Position numbers and translations under genes: made by a program
The notes under the pieces: model-generated
Told to the model about the DNA's origin: nothing
What the model saw: the letters and a program-made list of their open reading frames with translations, nothing else
The model's database searches: none
Shown: piece by piece, positions 6,820 through 11,385 of the stretch
Numbering within the stretch: position 1 is the stretch's first letter
Layout: each line of letters opens with the position of its first letter
NCBI GenBank assembly: GCA_014381485.1
Contig: JACNLN010000171.1
Location: 1-11,385, forward strand
Length of the DNA stretch: 11,385 bases
DNA from: Fidelibacterota bacterium
GTDB taxonomy: Bacteria; Fidelibacterota; Marinisomatia; Marinisomatales; CAZVFT01
Direction: 5' to 3'

Positions 6820-7001
6820 GGGGTGTGTTAGAAATGTGCTCAACTGAAAGAGCATCAATTGAATGAAAATAGACAACAATTATTTAAGACAAAATTTGGA
6901 CTTTAGTAAAAAGAACGTAATCACCCTCAACTTTCCGAAGGAACTCTCCTCCAAAGGAATACCAGGGTAAAAGAGGTAGCAATAAGCACGCCTGCCCCGT
7001 C

Positions 7002-7036
7002 AAACCTTGAAAAGGTTCGGAACCTTTTCAAGGTTT
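7002..7036. repeat. 35-bp perfect palindrome with 17-base arms
   Basis: Arms 7002-7018 and 7020-7036 are perfect reverse complements around the single base 7019. Each arm is itself partly self-complementary (AACCTT-gaa-AAGGTT), so the segment could form one long hairpin or two small ones. No T-run follows on either strand, so a terminator is not indicated. Confidence 0.75.
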
Positions 7037-7154
7037 CTACAACACGGTGACGGCGTTGATCTAATCAAAATCCCCCCTTACCTTCACCCTGTGGCATTGG
7101 AATCAATGTTGATAAAATCACACAACCCGTTTCATTGCCAATTTTTTCAATTTA

Positions 7155-7181
7155 TGTGGAAAATTCAGTATTTATTCCACA
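7155..7181. repeat. Inverted repeat TGTGGAA / TTCCACA
   Basis: Perfect 7-base arms (7155-7161 and 7175-7181) with a 13-base AT-rich spacer inside the gene-free region. The layout is compatible with a protein-binding site, but no function can be assigned. Confidence 0.35.
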
Positions 7182-7231
7182 GGATAAATCCTCTCCTCCG
7201 TCAGGAGCCGGACAATATTGGCCATCAGTCG

Positions 7232-7253
7232 GGCGTCAGTCCGACGCCTGACG
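7232..7253. repeat. Overlapping, mutually exclusive GC-rich hairpins
   Basis: GGCGTC (7232-7237) pairs with GACGCC (7243-7248), while CGTCAG (7234-7239) can instead pair with CTGACG (7248-7253). A further small palindrome GCCTG-A-CAGGC sits at 7275-7285, directly before the second 17-bp direct repeat. Confidence 0.4.
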
Positions 7254-7285
7254 GGCCTGACCAATCAGTCATAAGCCTGACAGGC

Positions 7286-7302
7286 AAAAATGTGTGATGA
7301 AC
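7286..7302 (+). repeat. 17-bp direct repeat, copy 2
   Basis: Second exact copy of AAAAATGTGTGATGAAC, 631 bp to the right of the first and 50 bp beyond the 3' end of the alpha/beta hydrolase gene. Confidence 0.75.
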
Positions 7303-7351
7303 AATAATTTTTTTGATCCCGGTTCAAACTGGTATAATTAGAAAGGGATAC

Positions 7352-8137
7352 TTAAACTTGCTTTGATAAAAAATTCATTAATACCTGATTGAATTTATCT
7401 GGATGTTCTACTGGTATGGCATGTCGAGAATCGGAAATAACAACAAGTTCGGCGTTAGGGATTTTTTTAGTGTACTCTTCCTTGTATGAAACTGGTGTGT
7501 AGTCCTCGTCTGCAGCGAGAATCAAGACAGGACATTTTATCTTCGAGAGCTGATCATCTATATTCCAGCTAAAAATAGCCTTCATGGAGGAAAGGTAAGC
7601 ACGCTTATCGTTTTCAGCCCATCGCTCAATAAAAATCGATCTGATGTTATCCTGATTTGGTTTTGGGAATAACCGTTTCGCCAGGACTTTTCCCATAGCT
7701 CGCATCCCCAGTATTCGAACAATCAGAAAACGCTGATAGATTGCCAGCCGTTGTTTTAAACTTTTTGGGGTGAAATCCGGTCCGCTGTTGATTACCACAA
7801 GACTTTTCACAAGTTCAGGTTTTATCAATGTCAGTTGAAAAGCGATCATTCCTCCCATAGAAATTCCTGCCACATGTGCAGGACCAATATCAAGAGCGTT
7901 AATCAATTCTGCTGTATCCTCAGTAAACTGCAGGATGGAGTATGGACCGGGAGGTTTAGATGATTGTCTGTGTCCACGGACATCGAATGTCACTACCTGA
8001 AACAGTTTAGAAAAATAGTGAACCTGCGGAGCCCAATCACGACTGCTGGAACCAAGTCCATGGATGAGAAGGAGTGGTTCTCCCTCGCCGGTGATTTCGT
8101 AGTGTATATCAATGTCACGAATAGGAATGGATGGCAT
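7352..8137 (-). CDS. Alpha/beta-fold hydrolase
   Basis: A 261-residue cytoplasmic alpha/beta hydrolase with an intact triad. It has the oxyanion motif LLLIHGLGSSS (22-32), DVRGHRQSSKP (52-62), the nucleophile elbow GISMGG (Ser93), the acid in AADEDYTP (Asp212) and the base in SRHAIPVEHP (His239). There is a cap region around 120-195. The overall look is like lactone or ester hydrolases such as 3-oxoadipate enol-lactonase or carboxylesterases, but nothing fixes the substrate. GGAGGG (8143-8148) is five bases before the ATG. It follows the permease gene by 65 bp and may share its transcript. Confidence 0.92.
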   Translation of the reverse strand: MPSIPIRDIDIHYEITGEGEPLLLIHGLGSSSRDWAPQVHYFSKLFQVVTFDVRGHRQSSKPPGPYSILQFTEDTAELINALDIGPAHVAGISMGGMIAFQLTLIKPELVKSLVVINSGPDFTPKSLKQRLAIYQRFLIVRILGMRAMGKVLAKRLFPKPNQDNIRSIFIERWAENDKRAYLSSMKAIFSWNIDDQLSKIKCPVLILAADEDYTPVSYKEEYTKKIPNAELVVISDSRHAIPVEHPDKFNQVLMNFLSKQV

Positions 8138-8202
8138 TTTATCCCTCCAGTTTCTTTTTAAAGTGTTACCATTGCTGAAGTCTCATACAATATGATAGAA
8201 TC

Positions 8203-8697
8203 TTAAGCACCTCTAGAAAAGAATATTTGGGCAATCCAACCTGCGATGGGTGGGAAGAAAAACGTACTACAAATCCGGATGAGTGTCAGACGCCACCCTA
8301 GGATTCCCACTTCCAACGGGAGACGAGTCACTGCCCACAAGGACCATCCAGTCAGATAAGCAACCATGGTACCTACACTTGCTCCAGATTTTATCAGTCC
8401 AACGGCAATGGGAAGACTTACAAAAGGTCCTCCGGGAGACAGTCCTCCCGCAATAGTGCCAACCATGATTCCCCGGAAACCGGATTCGGCTCCAATCCAG
8501 CGGTTCAGGAGATGTTGAGGGAGAAGACTTTGAACCATGCCTGCGATGATAAAAGCGAGCAATAACATAGGTAAAATCTCAATAAGAGTGGTAAAAGCAT
8601 ATTTTAATCCATGGATGTGTTCTCCCTCTCCTCGGTAATATCCGAATCCAAGGAGTGTTAACGCAAATATCCCCATGACAATGGTTGGAATTAACAT
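8203..8697 (-). CDS. Short YraQ/DUF318-type predicted permease (about half the usual length)
   Basis: A 164-residue integral membrane protein with about five hydrophobic segments (roughly 2-20, 37-59, 72-103, 105-122 and 138-160). The signature GGLSPGGPFVSLPIAVGLIK (84-103), then SGASVGTMVAYLTGWSLWAV (104-123) and RLPLEVGILGWR (125-136), resembles the conserved block of the YraQ/UPF0718 permeases. Those are usually above 300 residues with two such halves, so this is a single-half form that may dimerise. The ATG at 8697 has AAGGA at nine bases (8707-8711). A TTG at 8736 would add 13 residues with no ribosome site. The substrate is unknown. Neighbours are the hydrolase downstream and the Dabb gene upstream. 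Confidence 0.78.
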   Translation of the reverse strand: MLIPTIVMGIFALTLLGFGYYRGEGEHIHGLKYAFTTLIEILPMLLLAFIIAGMVQSLLPQHLLNRWIGAESGFRGIMVGTIAGGLSPGGPFVSLPIAVGLIKSGASVGTMVAYLTGWSLWAVTRLPLEVGILGWRLTLIRICSTFFFPPIAGWIAQIFFSRGA

Positions 8698-8791
8698 ATT
8701 TGAATTTCCTTTCTTTTTGATGGTAAATCTGGCCAAAGCTTTACTTTCTATTCAGTCACTGTCCAGAGAACCGACTTCTATTCCTGTGATA

Positions 8792-9085
8792 TTAATCCTC
8801 GTAATCAACTACCCGGGTCTCTGTAACTATCTTTTTCAAATAATTAACAACTTCCTGGTGATCAGGGTGTTTCTGATATTTATTCAAATCTTCATTTGAT
8901 TGAAATTCCGAATACAGAGCAATATCGCTTGCATTAGGAGATTGACTAAGATTAATACCTGCTTCAAGGTGGTGAATGACATCTATTTTATCATTAAGAT
9001 CTTCAAGTCTTATTTTGATATCATTCAGGTGTTTTTCTTTATCTACCTCTTCTCGAATTTTAAAAAAGACGATGTGTTTTATCAT
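8792..9085 (-). CDS. Stress-responsive A/B-barrel (Dabb) domain protein
   Basis: A 97-residue dimeric-barrel-type protein covering a single Dabb domain. Family landmarks are MIKHIVFFKIREEV at the start, HHLEAGINLS (37-46), DIALYSEFQS (54-63), LNKYQKHPDHQEVVNYLKKI (67-86) and the closing RVVDYE. The family includes stress-induced plant proteins and some polyketide cyclases, but no activity can be assigned here. The ATG at 9085 has GGAGG eight bases upstream (9094-9098). A longer frame to 9127 starts with a poorer context. A sigma70-like promoter lies 35 bp upstream, so this is probably the first gene of a minus-strand unit leading into the permease and hydrolase. Confidence 0.88.
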   Translation of the reverse strand: MIKHIVFFKIREEVDKEKHLNDIKIRLEDLNDKIDVIHHLEAGINLSQSPNASDIALYSEFQSNEDLNKYQKHPDHQEVVNYLKKIVTETRVVDYED

Positions 9086-9126
9086 ACAATTATCCTCCAT
9101 AAGGAAATGGTTATTTGTTACCGTCA

Positions 9127-9155
9127 ATTTTACACAGCCAATTGTTAAATGTCAA
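9127..9155 (-). promoter_or_regulatory. Sigma70-like promoter for the Dabb gene
   Basis: On the minus strand a consensus TTGACA (9150-9155) and TAAAAT (9127-9132, five of six) are separated by exactly 17 bases. Transcription would start near 9120, giving a leader of about 35 bases with the GGAGG site. This is the best promoter in the window. Confidence 0.7.
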
Positions 9156-9272
9156 ATGTGGTTGTTTTTTTGTAGATTTTATTAACAAGTTTCAAATAAA
9201 CTTCCTTTGATTTATTGTTACTGGTGCTTAACGAATGAGTCTACTCCGAAAAGGGAAAAATTCAACAATAAA

Positions 9273-9375
9273 AACCGTTAAAACGGTTCATTATGAGTTT
9301 GTCTATTGGAACAGCCCCAGACTTAAGTCTGGGGTTATCAATAAGTTACAAGGATTTGTAACCATTTTAATGGTT
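9273..9375. repeat. Composite palindromic repeat (REP-like) with three hairpins
   Basis: In order: AACCGTT-aa-AACGGTT (9273-9288), the perfect 20-bp palindrome CCCCAGACTTAAGTCTGGGG (9315-9334), and AACCATT-tt-AATGGTT (9360-9375). The two outer hairpins have the same layout and differ at one base pair per arm. They sit nearly symmetrically, 26 and 25 bp from the central palindrome. This arrangement suggests a discrete interspersed repeat of the REP/BIME kind, probably moved by a transposase in trans. Confidence 0.6.
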
Positions 9376-9467
9376 TCTAAAAATGATAACAAAAAATGGT
9401 TGAAGACCTATTCTGAGTGAACTCACAAATAAAAAAATAGTATGAAAGAAGAGATGAGGGGAATACT

Positions 9468-10721
9468 ATGACAGTTCTGATAAAAAATGTACGTTTGAAA
9501 GATGAGCAAAAGGATATCCTTATTGAGGGAAATATCATTAAGAAGATAGCCAGCCGAATAGATCGAAATGCAGATATTGAGATCGATGGTGAGGGAAAGG
9601 GAGCAATTCCATCGTTTATCAACGGTCACACTCATGCTTCCATGACTCTCATGCGGGGGTACGCCGATGATATGGTGCTCCACGAATGGCTGGAGAAAAA
9701 GATATGGCCTTTTGAGGAAAAGCTGATGGAAGAGGATGTCTACTGGGGGACGCGACTGGCCTGTCTCGAGATGATTAAATCCGGGACTACCTTTTTCAAC
9801 GATATGTACTGGCACTATCATGGGTCTGCCCGAGCGGTGGAGGATTCCGGGATTCGTTCCGCTGTTTCGGCTGTCTTTATTGATATGTTCGATTCGAAGA
9901 AAAGTGAGGAACAGATCCAATTGAATATTCAACTTTTTGAGGAGACGAAACAATACAGCAATCGGGTGATGTTTGCTTTGGGGCCTCATGCTCTCTATAC
10001 GGTTTCGGAAAAAAGCCTTCGATGGGCAAAACAATTTTCCGATGAACACAGCCTTCTAATTCACATACACCTTTCTGAGACAGAAAGGGAGGTATCAGAT
10101 TGTATTAAACGTCACGGTAAACGTCCCGTTGAATATCTGGAAAGTATCGGTTTTTTAGGACCGAATATTATAGCAGCTCATGTCATCTGGGTCAATGACA
10201 GAGAGATTGAGTTACTGAAGTATCACGATGTAAAGGTTGTTTACTGTCCCACTTCCAATATGAAATTAAGTGCCGGTGTGTTTTCTTATCAGAAGTTGAA
10301 AGAAGCTGGTCTTACCATTGCTCTTGGAACGGACGGATGTGCTGCTAACAACAACCTGGATATGCTGGAAGAGATGAAAACAGCAGCTCTTCTGCAAAAG
10401 CTCAATGACAAAGATCCTACAGTTCTCTCCGCTCAGGAAGTGTTTGACATCGCAACGCTGGAAGGAGCAAGGGTATTTGGACTAAACTGTGGAGAGATTA
10501 AAGAGGGAAATCTTGCGGATCTGCTACTCGTTGATCTGAAACACCTTCATCTGATTCCCAACCATCACCTCATCCCCAATCTTGTCTATGCCGCTCATGG
10601 CAGTTGCGTGAATACCACCATCTGTGATGGGAAAATAATAATGCAGAATGGGAAAGTTGAGGGGGAAGAAGAGGTTTTGGAGAAAGCTCAAGAGGTGGTT
10701 ATGAAATTAACCTCCCTGTAA
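9468..10721 (+). CDS. mtaD: 5-methylthioadenosine / S-adenosylhomocysteine / 5'-deoxyadenosine deaminase family amidohydrolase
   Basis: A 417-residue cytoplasmic metallo-amidohydrolase that should hydrolytically deaminate adenosine derivatives left over from S-adenosylmethionine reactions to their inosine forms. Metal and catalytic residues seen are NGHTHAS (His54, His56), KKIWPFEE (77-84, the substrate-contact Glu region), GPHALYTVS (His174), HIHLSETEREV (199-209, His201 and Glu204), AAHVIWV (His238) and LGTDGCAANNNLDMLEEMK (Asp289). The closing region GEIKEGNLADLLLVD is typical of the superfamily. Length and motif order fit MtaD/DadD better than guanine or cytosine deaminases; related chlorohydrolases (TrzN/AtzA type) are a less likely alternative. 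GAGGGG lies six bases before the ATG. The 3' end overlaps the convergent aldolase gene by 15 bp. The salvage role is supported by the neighbouring MtnA-aldolase pair. Confidence 0.88.
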   Translation: MTVLIKNVRLKDEQKDILIEGNIIKKIASRIDRNADIEIDGEGKGAIPSFINGHTHASMTLMRGYADDMVLHEWLEKKIWPFEEKLMEEDVYWGTRLACLEMIKSGTTFFNDMYWHYHGSARAVEDSGIRSAVSAVFIDMFDSKKSEEQIQLNIQLFEETKQYSNRVMFALGPHALYTVSEKSLRWAKQFSDEHSLLIHIHLSETEREVSDCIKRHGKRPVEYLESIGFLGPNIIAAHVIWVNDREIELLKYHDVKVVYCPTSNMKLSAGVFSYQKLKEAGLTIALGTDGCAANNNLDMLEEMKTAALLQKLNDKDPTVLSAQEVFDIATLEGARVFGLNCGEIKEGNLADLLLVDLKHLHLIPNHHLIPNLVYAAHGSCVNTTICDGKIIMQNGKVEGEEEVLEKAQEVVMKLTSL

Positions 10722-11309
10722 CGACTGGAATCTTATTGCTTGATTGTGGAGGCGCAGTGCTTCCTGTCCTGCTCTCTCCATCGTATTTCCGAGGGATAGG
10801 ATACCGTGATTTTTAATGATAATGTAATTGTGGTGTTTGAAGACTTTTAACACTTCCTTCACGAGTTTTAAAGTACCGTATGGTTGTTCATTTTCTGTCA
10901 CCGGAAGATGAAGTTTATCCTGATAGTTTAGTACCTCTTCATCGTGAATGTGAAAAATTGCATGGATATCAAACCTCTTTTGATAGATTGCGTGATGAAG
11001 GAAGGACTCTGAGGAGGGTTCTTTTTTGCCAATGGCGATAGTTTCCCGTTTATCATCATCTACGTCTGTCACTTCAACGATATCATTTTCCCTGAGATTT
11101 TCCAGATTAGCTCTGGCAGCTGTGATGATAAATCCATCTTTGGTGCGAAAACTCATATTCCCAGCAAATCCATCAGAAACTTCACGAACCAGACCAAGAT
11201 CAGCAAAGGTGTTGCCCCACTTAAATAGTTTTTTAATCCCACTGTGTTTGGGGATTTTCCTTGCTAGGAAAAGAGTGGTGAATCTGGGACCTGTGTAAGC
11301 TTCTGTCAT
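10707..11309 (-). CDS. Class II aldolase/adducin family protein, candidate 5-(methylthio)ribulose- or 5-deoxyribulose-1-phosphate aldolase
   Basis: A 200-residue zinc-type class II aldolase expected to split a ketose 1-phosphate into dihydroxyacetone phosphate and an aldehyde. Motifs are DGFAGNMSFR (46-55), the EPSSE block with catalytic Glu101, the metal pair FHIHDE (His120, His122) and KNHGILSLG (third metal His168). The usual phosphate-loop TPSG is replaced by TAAR (63-66), an oddity. The ATG at 11309 comes four bases after the stop of the upstream isomerase gene (TAATGATATG) and has no Shine-Dalgarno, which suggests translational coupling. The same frame stays open upstream to a TTG at 11345 and on to the edge, but that stretch overlaps the isomerase gene. 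Linkage to MtnA points to the DHAP shunt. MtnB-type dehydratase is a related alternative, but the PSSE/HGI context and 200-residue length do not exclude it fully. Confidence 0.8.
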   Translation of the reverse strand: MTEAYTGPRFTTLFLARKIPKHSGIKKLFKWGNTFADLGLVREVSDGFAGNMSFRTKDGFIITAARANLENLRENDIVEVTDVDDDKRETIAIGKKEPSSESFLHHAIYQKRFDIHAIFHIHDEEVLNYQDKLHLPVTENEQPYGTLKLVKEVLKVFKHHNYIIIKNHGILSLGNTMERAGQEALRLHNQAIRFQSLQGG

Positions 11310-11313
11310 ATCA

Positions 11314-11385
11314 TTAAGCCAATTTGTGAATATCTTGTGGAGCAAAAACTCCTTTTTCTGTAATAATACCTGTGATGTATCGAGC
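11314..11385 (-). CDS. mtnA: Methylthioribose-1-phosphate isomerase, C-terminal 23 residues only
   Basis: The last 23 codons of a gene that starts beyond the right edge. The residues ARYITGIITEKGVFAPQDI, then HKLA and stop, match the typical C-terminus of MtnA (TAIITEKGVF..P after the TPA motif); related eIF2B-like isomerases end similarly. MtnA converts 5-methylthioribose 1-phosphate to methylthioribulose 1-phosphate, and in some bacteria also 5-deoxyribose 1-phosphate to 5-deoxyribulose 1-phosphate. The stop (TTA at 11314-11316 on the plus strand) is four bases before the aldolase ATG, so the two form an operon. The call rests on a short but distinctive tail. Confidence 0.75.
   Translation of the reverse strand, partial: ARYITGIITEKGVFAPQDIHKLA

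Larger units (their letters stand above)
6591..7351. other. 761-bp gene-free region rich in palindromes
   Basis: The gap lies between two minus-strand genes, the alpha/beta hydrolase upstream and the PfkB kinase downstream. Frames up to about 100 codons cross it but resemble no protein I recognise and run through palindromes. It contains at least six inverted repeats (6608-6623, 6722-6738, 6802-6819, 7002-7036, 7155-7181, 7232-7253) and a 17-bp direct repeat at 6655-6671 and 7286-7302. I see no tRNA, no CRISPR array and no clear terminator with a T-run on the minus strand. Confidence 0.7.
9086..9467. other. 382-bp divergent intergenic region
   Basis: It lies between the minus-strand Dabb gene and the plus-strand MtaD-type gene. 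It holds the Dabb promoter near its left end, a cluster of three palindromes (9273-9375) and a small inverted repeat TGAGT-ga-ACTCA (9414-9425). A 61-codon frame at 9235-9420 runs through the palindromes and is not a believable gene. No clear plus-strand promoter was found. Confidence 0.7.

Noticed and set aside
6565..6879. A 104-codon minus-strand frame upstream of the kinase
   Set aside because: It runs through two GC-rich hairpins and the kinase start, and its translation is low-complexity (Arg-rich from the palindromes); no ribosome site fits.
7007..7297. A 96-codon plus-strand frame
   Set aside because: It begins inside the 35-bp palindrome, crosses the other hairpins and resembles no protein family.
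7330..7338. Extended -10 motif TGgTATAAT on the plus strand beyond the hydrolase 3' end
   Set aside because: There is no -35 at proper spacing and no plus-strand gene follows; it would only give antisense RNA, and AT-rich DNA yields such motifs by chance.
9235..9420. A 61-codon plus-strand frame before the deaminase gene
   Set aside because: It spans the three-hairpin repeat and is explained by repeat sequence rather than by a gene.
9423..10049. A 208-codon open frame on the minus strand
   Set aside because: It lies opposite the deaminase gene, has no recognisable domain, and its start has no support; it is an antisense shadow of a clear family member.
11310..11345. TTG start at 11345 for the class II aldolase
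   Set aside because: It would overlap the isomerase coding end by more than 30 bases with an AAGGAG only three bases away; the ATG at 11309 fits coupling with the isomerase stop better.

Overview
The window looks like the chromosome of a moderately AT-rich bacterium, and everything in it is bacterial. Shine-Dalgarno sites are common, genes are densely packed, and one lipoprotein has a Cys lipobox. A MoxR-DUF58 pair, a four-helix-bundle (23S IVP type) gene and families of short palindromic intergenic repeats would suit an FCB-type or candidate-phylum bacterium. This placement is tentative, because no rRNA or other marker gene is present.

Layout from left to right. On the minus strand, positions 1-1977 hold a nearly complete M20D amidohydrolase and, upstream of it with an 11-bp overlap, a trimeric-class purine nucleoside phosphorylase (PNP). 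On the plus strand, 2115-4537 holds a MoxR AAA+ ATPase and a DUF58 (vWA-like) protein. These two normally adjacent genes are split by a roughly 0.55-kb element that carries a four-helix-bundle gene between inverted arrays of a 7-bp repeat. On the minus strand, 4538-6590 holds a TPR lipoprotein and a PfkB-family kinase. A 761-bp gene-free stretch (6591-7351) follows, full of palindromes and containing two copies of a 17-bp direct repeat. Three more minus-strand genes come next: an alpha/beta hydrolase, a short YraQ/DUF318-type permease and a Dabb-domain protein with a good sigma70-like promoter. A gene-free stretch (9086-9467) holds three palindromes. The plus-strand amidohydrolase at 9468-10721 belongs to the MtaD/DadD deaminase family. 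It converges with a minus-strand pair at the right edge: a class II aldolase, and upstream of it the last 23 codons of what reads as MtnA, methylthioribose-1-phosphate isomerase.

The most coherent functional reading is salvage of S-adenosylmethionine by-products. MtaD would deaminate 5'-methylthioadenosine or 5'-deoxyadenosine. The PNP has 6-oxopurine-type active-site residues and could phosphorolyse the resulting inosine analogue. MtnA would isomerise the sugar 1-phosphate, and the class II aldolase would split it into dihydroxyacetone phosphate and an aldehyde. This is a deaminase-first version of the known DHAP shunt. MtnA and the aldolase are directly linked. The link to MtaD is by convergent adjacency, and the link to the PNP and the PfkB kinase is only by co-residence within 11 kb, so the whole-pathway assignment is inference.

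The most unusual DNA structure is the four-helix-bundle element at about 3091-3639. Its inverted ends reach the MoxR stop codon on one side and the DUF58 start codon on the other. This resembles the architecture of 23S rRNA intervening sequences, but it sits in a protein operon.
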